A stretch of 64,000 bases of DNA from Rebecca billardiae RCC1528 (Eukaryota; Haptophyta). Made by a program: the position numbers and the translations under genes. Every line of letters starts with the position of its first letter. Position 1 is the stretch's first letter. Location: assembly GCA_965240325.2 (NCBI GenBank), contig OZ251255.1:372001-436000 (forward strand). Reading direction: 5' to 3'. This document shows positions 22,315-33,299 of this stretch, in pieces. The notes below the pieces were generated by a model. It was given only the letters and a program-made list of their open reading frames with translations, ran no database searches and was not told where the DNA came from.

Positions 22315-22563
22315 CGCTGGCGAGGCCGCAAGCCCGCAAGCGTGAAGGTAGTGTGCTGGCAAAGTTGAAAGTGGGGAAAGTGCCCAGCAAGGAAACCTCA
22401 CCACGGACTCGCGAGGCTCTTGATCAGCTCGTCAGCTACTGCTTTGGGAGCGCTGCTGACCACCGAGCGGCCACCCTTGCTCTGAGTCTGTAGTCTGAGC
22501 TCACCAGTCCTGCGACCTGACGGCCCGGCACTCTTACTCGCTGGCGACGGCCTGTCGACGATA

Positions 22564-22604
<41 letters not shown>

Positions 22605-22654
22605 GAGTTTTCTGGGGTTTTTGGGACTCAAAAATGAGTACCCACGGCTCGCAA
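22315..22654. other. Upstream region of the coiled-coil gene with a (TA)n tract
   Basis: Contains the AAAGTTGAAA motif at 22361-22370 and a perfect TA dinucleotide run at 22567-22602. No gene. Confidence 0.6.
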
Positions 22655-22866
22655 AATGAGCCCTGTGGGTGCTGCTGGAAACCGGGTCAATCCCCGTGCC
22701 CCTTTCGAAAGGGGTATGGTCACGGCTCGCCGCCTACGGCGGCTCGTTAGGCAGCCGGGCCTTCGGCCCTCTGCCCCCAGCTCGCTTCGCTCGCAAAAAC
22801 TAACCAGTTTAAACTGGTTAGGTGGGGCGGTCCGGCTCGCCGCCTACGGCGGCTCGGGGTTAGCCC
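22655..22866. repeat. Organelle-like hairpin mosaic
   Basis: A dense series of short perfect palindromes separated by a few bases: CCCCTTTCGAAAGGGG (22699-22714), GGCTCGCCGCCTACGGCGGC (twice, near 22724 and 22834), GGGCCTTCGGCCC, GCTCGCTTCGCTCGC, and TAACCAGTTTAAACTGGTTA (22801-22820). This style is common in mitochondrial and plastid intergenic DNA and unlike the rest of the window, which suggests transferred organelle DNA. Confidence 0.5.
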
Positions 22867-22873
22867 AACGAGA

Positions 22874-23166
<293 letters not shown>

Positions 23167-23307
23167 CATCAGTGACGCGAATCAGTGAAGCGTGTACTGA
23201 TCAGCACGCGTTTTAATAGTGTAAGTGAGCCGGCGAGTGTGAATAATGTTAAAAGTATTCGCAATTATTCGTCATCATCATCGTCTATATATTAACGGCG
23301 TGGCAGC

Positions 23308-23465
23308 ATCGGACAAGCGTCAGCAGGCGCTCAGAGTGCAATAACAGACACATAGAATGCGTCCGCGCCTTCCGTCCAGGTCAGACAGTGCGCCACCCGC
23401 AGCCCTGCGGCCCCTACGCCTACGGGAGCGGGGCCGGGATGGAGCACCGCCTCGGCCTGGGGCAC
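23308..23465 (+). repeat. Dispersed coding-like repeat, copy 1 (second copy at 46172-46330)
   Basis: About 155 bp similar to 46172-46330. In both copies one frame stays open and conserves its peptide (RHIECVRAF, then GSGAGMEHRL, then LGH), whereas the other frames contain stops or diverge. Here the frame continues to a stop at about 23556 through ERLPEHLYEGEVVVDKPIS. It looks like the remnant of a coding sequence carried by a repeated element; family unknown. Confidence 0.55.
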
Positions 23466-23599
23466 GCGGCGGCGACGGCAGATGCCGCCGCGGCCGAGCG
23501 CCTTCCGGAGCACTTGTATGAGGGTGAGGTCGTAGTCGATAAGCCTATTTCCGCGTAAGCGTTTCTCTCTCTAAGAGCCGCGCGTCCACGACAGTCTGA

Positions 23600-24199
23600 A
23601 TACGAAAAGTCGCGTGCCAAGCCGGGCTCGGCGGGGTGCACCCATGGCACTGGTGCCAACTGCGGGTTCCTTGCGGTACTGGGCGTCACCCGCGCAGGGG
23701 CCCGCGAAGACCCAGCAGGGGCAACCAGGAGCGCCCAGGCACTGAGGCAAGCCACCGAGTACAGCACGCCCTGTCCCTGAGTGCGCAGCACCAGGGGGTC
23801 CTGGCGGCCGCAGTGGCCCCCCAGCCGGCCCACCTCGAGCCCAATGGGAGCGCACAGAGGGCAGCAGCAGCGGCTGCCACCCTGGGCACGGTTCGAGAGG
23901 CTGGCACCCCGTTGGCAGATGCACTCCTCCCCTGTGTGGCAGCAGGGGCGAACACCACAGTCGTCCTGGTCACCAGAGACCCTCACACCGGCGCCCCTCT
24001 TCGTATGGTCCAGGTCTTCCACAGCCCAGGCTCCCCCCAGTACAACCGGCACGACCCGCTGCACATTGAGGTGCTACCCTGGCCCCAAGTGGCCACCAGG
24101 CTGGCAGCGGGCGCACTCGGACAGACCAGGGTCATCTCTCACTGGAGAGGCCATTACAGGACCACAGTCCCAAGGGCACTGCCAGGTCAGGCCCACTGA
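23600..24199 (+). pseudogene. Broken OTU-like cysteine protease reading frame
   Basis: Two frames together resemble an OTU domain. The first carries CTHGTGANCGFLAVLGV (Cys region), then SAQALRQATEYS, and stops. The second, offset, continues with VVLVTRDPHTGAPLRMV and HIEVLPWP and ends with SHWRGHYRTTV, matching the closing strand with the catalytic His. A frameshift or lost intron lies near 23760-23790. It sits inside the 1.5-kb block that splits the left foldback arm, so it is probably transposon cargo. The assignment is by pattern only. Confidence 0.45.
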
Positions 24200-24277
24200 G
24201 GCCACTGGCCCGCAGGCAGAACTCAGGCTGGCCAGAGGCCCCTGCTGGGGTGAGGGTGGGGGAACTGCCCAAGCGCC

Positions 24278-24300
24278 GGGGGGGGGGGGGGGGGGGGGGG
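24278..24300. repeat. Poly(G) run of about 23
   Basis: Homopolymer G followed by AGGAGGAGGA; length is likely to be unreliable in any assembly. Confidence 0.95.
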
Positions 24301-24383
24301 AGGAGGAGGACCGGAGCTCAACCAGAACCACCAGGCCCAGCAGAGACACGACCATCCCCCACAAGTACCGGAACCAGTCCCCG

Positions 24384-24822
24384 ACGGCGAGTCCAACTAC
24401 TACTAACTTCGGCGAGTCCAACTACTACAAACTTCGGCGAGTCCAACTACTACTAACTTCGGCAAGTCCAACTACTACTAACTTCGGCGAGTCCAACTAC
24501 TACTAACTTCGGCGAGTCCAACTACTACTAACCTCGGCGAGTCCAACTACTACTAGTAACCTCGGCGAGTCCAACTACTACTAACTTCGGCGAGTCCAAC
24601 CACTACTAACTTCGGCGAGTCCAACTATATATACTACTAACTTCGGCGAGTCCAACTACTACTAACTTCGGCGAGTCCAACTACTACTAACTTCGGCGAG
24701 TCCAACTACTACTAACTCAGGCGAGTCCAACTACTACTAACTTCGGCGAGTCCAACTACTACCAACTTCGGCGAGTCCAACTACTACTAACTCAGGCGAG
24801 TCCAACTACTACTAACTTCGGC
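24384..24822. repeat. 25-bp tandem satellite, about 17 copies
   Basis: Unit CGGCGAGTCCAACTACTACT plus AACTT. Most units contain TACTAAC, the consensus intron branch-point sequence. Variants include CTCAGG in place of TTCGG and one unit with an inserted TATATA. It lies inside the block that splits the left foldback arm. Confidence 0.95.
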
Positions 24823-25506
24823 CACAACATCATCCACCAGCTGCTGACCAAGAACAGGCTACACCATCGTCCACCATGACCTGCCACTGACCAAGTAGGC
24901 GACGACATCATCCGCACCAGCTGCTGACCAAGTAGGGGACGGCCTGGCCGACGCCAACATGCTCACTCGCCTTTGATTTCGTACCCATGCACTTCCTGGT
25001 GGGCCTGACGACGTCCGGACGACGACAACAACGACATCCGCCATGGGGACCAACATCAACGCGCTCACACCACTGCCACTGCTGCAAGCTTCGACCAGTA
25101 CCACTACAGACGAATCAGGAGAGCTGCGCCCTCGTGCCTGTGTCTTTAAATCATAGAATTGGTCCGCAGTGGCTGAGCCCGGTGGCAGCCATGGACAGGT
25201 CGCACGGGTGCCGCGGCGTGAGGTCCTGCGGCCGTGGCGTTGCCTATGGCGGGCGGCGCGGTGCGCGCGCGGCTGCAAATGCGTGGTATACTCCACTCTG
25301 CGCTGCGCGCCTGCCCGCCCTCGTCACCTCCTTCGCGCCTGAGGCTGGCGCGCACACGCGCGCCGTGCCGTTTGAGGACGAGAGCTTGCGCACGCGCACG
25401 ACGAGGTCGGTGCGGAGCGCGAGCAGGCATGCAGTGGGCCGTGTACGTCCTCTACACACGCCGTGCAACCTCCCGCCTTGCGTGTGCGCATAGCCAGCGA
25501 TCTCAG

Positions 25507-26729
25507 CGCAGGCAGGCAGTTGAGTGCATGCATACCGCAGGCGCGTGCAATCTGGTCGGCTCAGCGTGTAGGCGGCCGCTGTGGGAGACATCAGCATCTC
25601 AAGTGCGCTGGCTCACTGCCAGTAAGCGCGCTTGCACGCTGATGTGAGTCCGCACACGCATCCAAACTGTGTGAACACTGGGCCCAGTGCACACTACGGT
25701 ACAGGCAGGCACGCAAGTCACTAGCTGCGCCAACATGGGCTGGGCTGGCGTTACGCGTCATGCCGTCACGAAACGTCATGTCATGACGTCATGGCGTGAC
25801 GCTAGGAATGGCGTCACGTGACGGCCGGACAGTGCTCTGTCCACGTCTGGCACTCCCGGAACCACGTAGTCCGTGCACTCGGGGCTGATAGCGCGGCGCG
25901 CGCCAACCGGCGGGATGCGCCGGCGCCGCGCCGCCGGCTGAGGCAGGGCCAGCCGACCCGGGGTCAGGAGAGAGCGCGGCTACTGGCTGCGGGAGTCGTT
26001 GCGGATGAATACAATAGCACCATTGCTTCCCGTAGCAGTGGCAAGCCGGCCCCCGCCGGATCAGCATGCAGGTAGCATCTGCACGTTAAGCGCTGAGGTG
26101 TGCGCAGCGGCGTGACATGTAACCTACGACGACATGTAACCGACGCGAAACGGTCCCCACTAGAGTGCATATCGGCATAACGTGTAAAGTACACGTAAAA
26201 CGCGTTACGTCGTCATGACGTGACAACAGAGATGCGCGTCATGACGTGTATTGGCCTACTAGCCTTGGCTCCTAAGATGCTGTGTGCTCCGCTAATCTGA
26301 AAGGCGGGTGGGGAGTCCGGCACTGGGACTGGCTGCACGTATTAAACACCTTCCAAGGCATGGTGCTGCATGTACACCAGTAGCGCGGGCGTCCATCACA
26401 ACTCACAAGCCAGTCCAGTCTAGTCGACTTCTAGTACCGTCGGCGGCTCTAGACCGCAGTCATGTTCCGACGACAGCCGCCGCCGGCAGCAGTCGGAGTG
26501 TAGAGTATTGAACATTCGGACCGTCTAACTCGTAGTCGCTATGCAGCAGACTTGCGTTAAAGGTTGCCAAGAGGCCCCATCTCGTGCAGCAGCCGCCCAC
26601 GACCACGACCGACAACCCATATGATTATCCCCAACATTGCCACGCACATGCCCGCCAGAGTAACAGGCTTACCCTTGTTTCCTGCGAGTGGCGGCGGCAG
26701 TCAGCCAACAAGTGATGAATGACTTTCAT
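25507..26729. other. Foldback spacer with clustered TGACG/CGTCA half-sites
   Basis: No gene is supported. Between about 25750 and 25825 eight TGACG or CGTCA half-sites occur in roughly 75 bp, including the palindromes ATGACGTCAT and CGTCACGTGACG; four more lie near 26205-26245. TGACGTCA is the core of CREB/bZIP sites, but no target gene is adjacent. Confidence 0.6.
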
Positions 26730-27195
26730 CTGAGATCGCTGGCTATGCGCACACGCAAGGCGGGAGGTTGTACGGCGTGTGTAGAGGACGTACACGGCCC
26801 ACTGCATGCCTGCTCGCGCTCCGCACCGACCTCGTCGTGCGCGTGCGCAAGCTCTCGTGGCTCAAACGGCACGGCGCGCGTGTGCGCGCCAGCCTCAGGC
26901 GCGAAGGAGGTGACGAGGGCGGGCAGGCGCGCAGCGCAGAGTGGAGTATACCACGCATTTGCAGCCGCGCGCGCACCGCGCCGCCCGCCATAGGCAACGC
27001 CACGGCCGCAGGACCTCACGCCGCGGCACCCGTGCGACCTGTCCATGGCTGCCACCGGGCTCACCGCTCAGCCACTGCGGACCGGGTGCACCCCGCCGAG
27101 CCCGGCTTGGCACGCGACTTATTTTCCTATTCAGATCGACTGTCGTGGACGCGCGGCTCTTAGAGAAAGAAACGCTCGCGGAAATATAGGCTTAT

Positions 27196-29704
27196 GTCGC
27201 CGCCCGCCGACCTAGCGGCGAGCAGCTCCGGCAAGCGGCAGCCGCGGCTGTCGCCCGCCCGCCTGCGCCTAGGTGGGTCCCTCCCAACTGGGGCGATATT
27301 CTGGCGCACTCAGAATGACGTCCTAGATTTTGTCTCTCACCCAGAATCGACGCTATAAATGCGTCCCATCGGGGCGGAGCAAAAGTTTCGACCTCAAAAC
27401 CTACTCCGCGTGCCGTCGCGCGGCCGAGCGCGCGCGCGCCGCGCCAGTAGTGTCACATAGAGATTTTGCGAAGCGTTACTTCATGGTTATGGTGGCTAGA
27501 TGGCGACATGCGATCGGAATTACTTATTGACAACCGTTGACACCCGACCGAACCATTTTATGAAGCAAAGAGTGGGGCTCTATGCTGTGCGCTGATACCT
27601 CCAACAAACTACAGCAAGATCGAGCACATTACCCACTTCATATATAACCACTTACCCGTATATAGTATGAGTGTTACCCACTTTATATTGACTGTGGATG
27701 CGGTTCACTATATATTCAAATTCGTTCCGATATGTGGGTACGTTTGTTGGGTCATATCGAATAGGCGCCGAGCGACGCGGACACAGGCAACCCGGGCCGC
27801 AACCGGACTGCCTGCGAGTGGCAGTGTTTGTGGCGGGCTGCGTGCCGAGGCACACACCATCGCCCGCCACCGAGCATGCCACCGTCGTCACACGGGAGCC
27901 CTCCGCCGTCGAGGCTGGACTATCAGCCAACGCCACCGCCGGAGCTTGCCGCGTTCGGCGGCTTCCGTGCTCGTACTCCGCGTGTCACCGGTCGTCGTAT
28001 GCCCACCCGCGTGAGGCCGCCACCAGTCCATGACTACCGCAGCTGCAGCCCATGCCGCCGACGATGCCTCCTACCATCTTCTCGCCAGGCAGCAATACGA
28101 TAGGTTCACCGACGCTGCTGCTAGGCTGAGAGCACTCAGCCAGTTGGCCGGCGAGACGTCAGATGGTTGAGCTGCTGGCCTAGCCATCACGTTGCGGCTT
28201 CCGCTCGCTCAAGTACACCCAACGTGACGACGAGAACGTGCCGGGCAATCATCAGACATGCGTCTGAGGGGTCTACTACGCCTAGCCGTAGAGTTGCTGA
28301 GTACGAGTCTTCGCAGACCACAAGCGGAACGAGTGGGACCACCCGATGGCAGGAGCAACAGCGTGGGGTGGCACCCGCGCCTGTCAACGCGACCGCGTTC
28401 TGTCAAGAATGGACCCATATCCTGCGATCACCCTCGAGCACCGCATACTATGCCCACACTCGGCATAGGGAAGGATCGCTGAGCGCCTGCTGCCGCTGTC
28501 AAAGGCCCTGCTGATCTTCCTGGCGCTAGATCGTGCACACGGATGGCAAGTCGGCGTGCTCGCCGCACATCGCGGCGGCTTCTCAGCATCCCAAGTCCTC
28601 AGTGCACCCATCCTAGGCCTGCTGGTCGATGATTGGTACCAACCCCCACCAAACACGCCCTCTCGGAAGTCGCCAATCGCTTACATGGCTCCCCGAGAGC
28701 CCGGGGCTGGCTGTCGTGCGTTCTCACGAGCAGCTTGCGCACAGCCCAAATGTCACCTTCACGGTGCGTTGAGCTGCTCAAGATGGCGGGAGCGTCAAGA
28801 GCATGCCCGTGCACGACACTGGCCCATGCCTCCCGTCGCCTGACCCGCATGTGGCAAAAACTGACCCTGCTCGAAGGCACGGGTCGAACACCCGCCGATC
28901 GTTTCAAGTTGTCTGTACGCGTCTAGCCGGGCGAGAGTCAAACATGCGGGCACGTGCCAGGCGGGGGATGTGTGACCACGGATCCCATCCGTGAGCACGC
29001 GCAAAGCGCTGGAGCGCGCGATAGGTGTTGGCTGTGGTCTACCCGACACACGGCGGCTCGGTCGCGCTGGAGAGGCGCTCCGACATCGTCGGGAGCGTTC
29101 AGATCGGACCTCGGCCGGCAGCCCGGCGATTTTCCCGAGCCGCGCCCCGCGCGAAAAGAAATCAGGCCAGAAAACCCGGTAAATGTTTTAAAAAAGACCG
29201 CTGGAAAATCGCCAGGGACCCACCTACTGCGCCCGCAAATATTAATATATGTATATATATCGTCGATATATCATCAATATAATATAATAATTAGATGAGT
29301 GACGCGTCATCATCGCGCGCGACAGGCTGACGATGCATTATTCAGTATTGCACTACCAGCTGCACTGCGCCGCAGCAGCAGCTCGCAGCTGGCCGCGCAC
29401 TGATCTGTTCCGAATCAGGGCCCCGTCTCGGAGCTCTCCTGACTCCTGCGTCTTCTGGCACTCCCGGCGCTCATCCGGCTCCGAGCACGCGGCTGGGCCG
29501 AGCGGACACCCCGGTCGGGAGGAGGCGCGTGCCGAGCACTCGCGGAGTCACCATCCGGTGGCGGCGAGTGGGCGCACTGCTCGGTCGGGCGGCCGGCCAT
29601 CGGCCGGGCGAAAGTGAAAGTGCATGCTGACGCAGCTGACGGGGAGACGGACGGCTGGGAGGAGGGAGGACGAGGGATTATTGACGAATTTGACGAAGCG
29701 GGGC
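27196..29704. other. Intergenic, 2.5 kb, with weak coding relics
   Basis: Mixed composition. One short ORF (28030-28170) is listed separately. A frame at about 28170-28514 (with TTRWQEQQRGVAPAPVN) has coding-like composition but no domain and no matching start. AT-rich sequence at 29240-29300 contains ATATAT and TCGATATATCATCAATATAA. The last few hundred bases should hold the 3' UTR of cytochrome c1. Confidence 0.4.
28030..28170 (+). CDS. Short helical ORF (46 aa), unknown
   Basis: ATG to TGA, 46 codons, with a clear amphipathic-helix pattern (SYHLLARQQYDRFTDAAARL, then RALSQLAGE) and good codon character. It could be an exon or a remnant of a longer element protein, because coding-like sequence in another frame follows directly after its stop. 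Confidence 0.25.
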   Translation: MTTAAAAHAADDASYHLLARQQYDRFTDAAARLRALSQLAGETSDG

Positions 29705-32204
29705 TCAGGCCTGGAACTCGAGGCGGCGCGACTTGAGCGGCGCCCACTTGAAGCGCTTGTAGTACGTGGTGAAGGCGAAGGCGATGGCCATCGCCGTGAT
29801 CCACTTGAAGCCTGCGCGCGAGGGCGCGAGGGGGGGCGGGCGGGCGGGCGCGCGCGCGCGCGCGCGGGCGTGCGGGTGAGTGAGTTGGGCGCCGGCCGGC
29901 GCGGGGCTGCGCCCGCCAGCCGGCGCGCGCGCGCACGCGCCGGCCGCGCACCCATCAGCTTGCGCTGGTCGTGCTCCGGCTCGCTCGCCCACTGCAGGAA
30001 CGCGCTCACGTCCTTGGCCATCTGGCTGCGCGTGCTCGGCGTGCCGTCCTCGTAGTCCAGGAGGCCGTCCTCCTCCAGCGGGGGCGGCATGCCGATCCAG
30101 CCGCCGGGGAAGTAGGGGTTGTAGTACTGCGTCTCGCGCGGCGGCACGCCGGCCGGCGGGTCCTTGTAGCCGGTGAGCAGTGCGAAGATGTAGTCCGGGC
30201 CGTTGTGCCTGCGGGTCCGGCGGTGCGCGTCCGGGAAAAGTCCGGTGGGAGGGAGGGGGCGGGCTCGGCGCGTGAGGTGCGGCGGCGGCGGGCGGCGCGC
30301 GGGGCGTGCGTGGACTGCTGGCCGCCGCCACGGGAGCAGCCGGCGGCGGACACGGGAGCAGCGGCCATCCCCGCTCCGCCCGCTCGCACACCGAGCAGTT
30401 CAGGCCCCAGCCCGCTCACTTGTTCGCGCCCGCGCCCACGGCCCGCCCGCCTGAGCGCACACGCGCCCCAGCGCGCACGCGCCCGCGCGGCCCTTCCGCA
30501 GCCCGCGCCCGCCCGCGCGCCCGCGCCTACACCCACGCACGCGCCCGCGCCTACGCACGCCCACGCAGCCGCAAGGCCCGCGCCTAGGCCCGCTCGCGCC
30601 GCCCTCCCGCGCCCCCGCCCGCCCGCCCGCCCGCGCCGCACCCGCGCCCCCGCCCGCCCGCGCGCCCGCGCCGCACCCGCGCGCCCGCGCCCGCGCGCCC
30701 GCGCCGCACCTGGCCTTGACGATCAGAGAGAGGTCGGGCGGGTACGCGCCGCCGTTGGCGTAGCGCGCCGCCTCCTCGTTCGGGTAGGGCGAGGGCAGGT
30801 AGTCCGCGAGCTTGCCCGGACTGGGTAGGGTTGGGGGTAGGGTTGGGGGTAGGGTTGGGGTGAGGCGCGTGGCAGGCCGGCTGAGGCGCGTGCGCGCGGT
30901 GCAGCGCGCGGCCCCTGCGCGAGTGCGCGCGCCGCCGGCCCCTCTGCCCCGCGCACAGGCCCCGCGCAGGCGGGCGCCCGTCCGCATGCAGCGGCAAGGC
31001 AACACAGGAAACGGGGCCGGGCACGTGCCCCACGCGACGGCCACGCGGCGCGCTGCAGCAGGGCGGCGCGGCGCGCTGTGGCCCGGCGGCGCGGAGCGCT
31101 GCGCAGCGCGCTGCGGCTCCGGCGCGCGCGTGCGGCGCTCACCGCTCGAACATCTCGCCCTCGTCGTTCGGCCCGTCCACCACGTCCACCTCCTCCGCGA
31201 GTGCCTTGGCCTCGTCCTCCGTGTAGCACACATCCACCAGGTTGCGAAAGGCAATCCTGACCGGCACACAAAATAATCGGAAATCCAAATATTGAAACAA
31301 GGCCGGAAGGGGGAGTCCGGAAGGGCGCGGAGCCCGGGCGGGCGAGGCGACGGCGGGCGCGTGGGACTGGTGAGTGGCGCGGCGGCGGCGGCGGCAGAGA
31401 CGCGCGCCGTGCCAGCGCCGTGCCAGCCGGCGTGCGCTCACGCAGCAGGGCGCGGCCGTCTAGACCCACGCAACTGCCGGCGCGCCGCCCCGCGGCCGCC
31501 GCCGCCCGCCGCCGCCGCCGCCGCGCCGCGCCGCGCGCAGCGCGCGTGCGCGCACCGGTTGAGCGAGTGGCAGGTGGCGCAGACCTGGGTGTACACCATG
31601 TGGCCCCGCCGGATCGCCGCCGCGTCGTAGCTGCGCAAGGGCCGGCGGGCGGTCCGCGCGCGGTGCCGGCGGCGGCAGCAGCCAAGGTCAGTCGGGTGCG
31701 ACGCCGCGCGGCCGAGTGTGGCAGCCGGGTGCACGCGCCGCGCTGCGCTCGGTGGGTGCCAGCCGGCCCGCTCGCGCGCGCGCGCTCCAGCGCGGGCGGC
31801 GGCAGAGCGGGCGTGCCTCGACCGCACCGCGGCGCGGCCGGCGCGCGGCGCGCGGCGGCGCGGCGCGCGCGCTCACGCGCTGAGGAAGCCGTTGAAGGTC
31901 CACGGGTAGGCGGGCGCGTGCAGCACCGAGTCGTCGGCGAGCGCGACCGAGGGCGCGAGCGTCGACGCCGCCGCAACCGCCGCCGCAGACGCGCCCGCGG
32001 CCTGCGCGCACACAGCCGCGGACAAGGGGCGCGTCGTCGTCAGCCGCCGCGGCGCGCCGCGCGCGGCGCGCGCGGGCGGCGCGGCGACGGGCGCGCACGG
32101 CGGCGGAGCGGCGTGGCGAACGTGTGCAACGCGCGCGCGCGCGCGCCCCGCGTGCGCCGCGTGCGCACCTGCGCTGCTCGGGAGGAGAGGACGCGCGCCC
32201 ACAT
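29705..32204 (-). CDS. CYC1: Cytochrome c1, mitochondrial (complex III)
   Basis: Seven exons: 32204-32169, 32001-31877, 31630-31556, 31256-31143, 30820-30710, 30208-29952, 29811-29705. They join in phase to 274 codons. The product is the haem subunit of the cytochrome bc1 complex that passes electrons from the Rieske protein to cytochrome c. The presequence ([12 protein letters not shown], then an Ala-rich hydrophobic sorting segment ending VALA) is followed by the conserved mature start. The haem site is intact (VCATCHSLN), as are [40 protein letters not shown] and [10 protein letters not shown], with the axial Met. The C-terminal anchor is [20 protein letters not shown]. An in-frame ATG at 32330 would add 42 residues, but the shorter start gives a more typical presequence. 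Six introns over 2.5 kb, all GT-AG. Confidence 0.95.
30822..30862. repeat. Telomere-like (TAGGGTTGGGGG)3 at an intron acceptor
   Basis: Three copies of a 12-bp TTGGGGGTAGGG unit lie immediately inside cytochrome c1 intron 4. On the gene strand they read CCCCCAACCCTACCCAG and supply the pyrimidine tract of the acceptor. Confidence 0.85.
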
Positions 32205-33299
32205 GGCGACAGCTACTGCGTCTGCGCTGGTGCACAGCGGTGCAATCGCGAGAGTCGGGCCCTGCCCGAGGGCTGAGATGCGGCCGGACACAGGCGCAAG
32301 GAGGTCCGGGCAATTTAGCGCCGCCGCCATGCTGGAGCGCTGGCACCTTTTTAAGTTTTTTTATCCGCCGCGCGCGATCTTTGCTGCTGCTGATGAGCCG
32401 GAATTCCCGCGCCCGGCTCCTACCGCTCTCCGCCGCCTCCGGTCTCCACCGGCGCCGCGCCCTGCCACACGCCCGGCGCAGCCCGGCCTGGTCGCACCGG
32501 AAGCCGCGCGCAGCCCGCAGTCCGCGTCGCTGCTCACAGCCGATGATCGGTCGTCGCCCGTTATTGGCGTTACAGACGGGCAGAGTCGTGTCCGACAGAG
32601 CGGAGTAACGTCTAACGACTTCCGCCTTCCGGGACACCGTCACTACTCTGTACTCAGTACTCACAGTCACTTGTCGACTGACGCCGTGACGTCTATGTCC
32701 GCGCCGGGCGCGGGAAGCTTGGGTACTAGCGCCGCGGCGGCTCCGGGCGGCGCGGGCAGCTATCCAGTTCATCCGTTCAATGACAGAGAGTGACAGACCC
32801 GGGAGTGTCAGACGGCGTTCACATCCGATATCGTCATCATGGACGCCGATCAGTCATCACATTCACAAGCAGATGTCAGTGTCGCCTGACGTGTCACAGT
32901 GCGACACTGACGACTGTCTGACAGATAGTGACACGGTGACACTCAGCACTCACACTCATCGGTTCAGGCAATCAAGTGGCCAGCCGCGAGGCAGGCCGTC
33001 GGTGCCACGGCCGGGCCGCCCGCCTGGCCGCGCAGACTCGCGGGACTGATGTGAGTGATGATGAGTGACAGCGCGCCCGGCTCCGTATTATCCGACGACG
33101 AAACAGCGCGGGGGCCTGGCCGGCCTTCGGTCCCGGAGGGGCTGGTCGAACACAGCGCGTCTTGGACGCGACGGAGCAGCTCGACACTCACTCGACAGCT
33201 CCGGCCGGCGGCTTCCGTTTCGAGCTGGTCGTTCAGCCGTCAGCGCAGCAGCTCCGCGGTCTGTCTCAGATTCTCTAGTGACACTGTCACTGACTGCCC
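32205..33299. other. Intergenic between cytochrome c1 and the NUS1-like gene
   Basis: No gene is supported. Includes the cytochrome c1 promoter side. The stretch 32640-33070 is rich in GTGAC/GTCAC words in both orientations (for example GTGACACGGTGACACTCAGC), with no further organisation visible. Confidence 0.45.

Larger units (their letters stand above)
23545..27195. repeat. Large imperfect foldback (inverted repeat)
   Basis: The right arm (26730-27190) read in reverse matches the left side: its outer 110 bp match 23545-23645 and its inner 335 bp match 25158-25506 almost base for base. The inner arm ends sharply at GCGATCTCAG (25506/26730) around a 1.2-kb spacer. In the right arm the two blocks are contiguous; in the left arm they are split by about 1.5 kb (23646-25157). 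Confidence 0.85.

Noticed and set aside
22655-22700. tRNA-like T-arm (GGGTCAATCCCC)
   Set aside because: No D-arm, anticodon arm or acceptor stem can be formed around it.
24384-24822. CRISPR array
   Set aside because: The 25-bp units are directly contiguous with no spacers, and the genome is eukaryotic; this is a satellite.
32205-32330. Longer cytochrome c1 N-terminus from the ATG at 32330
   Set aside because: In frame, but it places a non-amphipathic stretch ahead of a typical mitochondrial presequence; the ATG at 32204 is preferred, though not proven.
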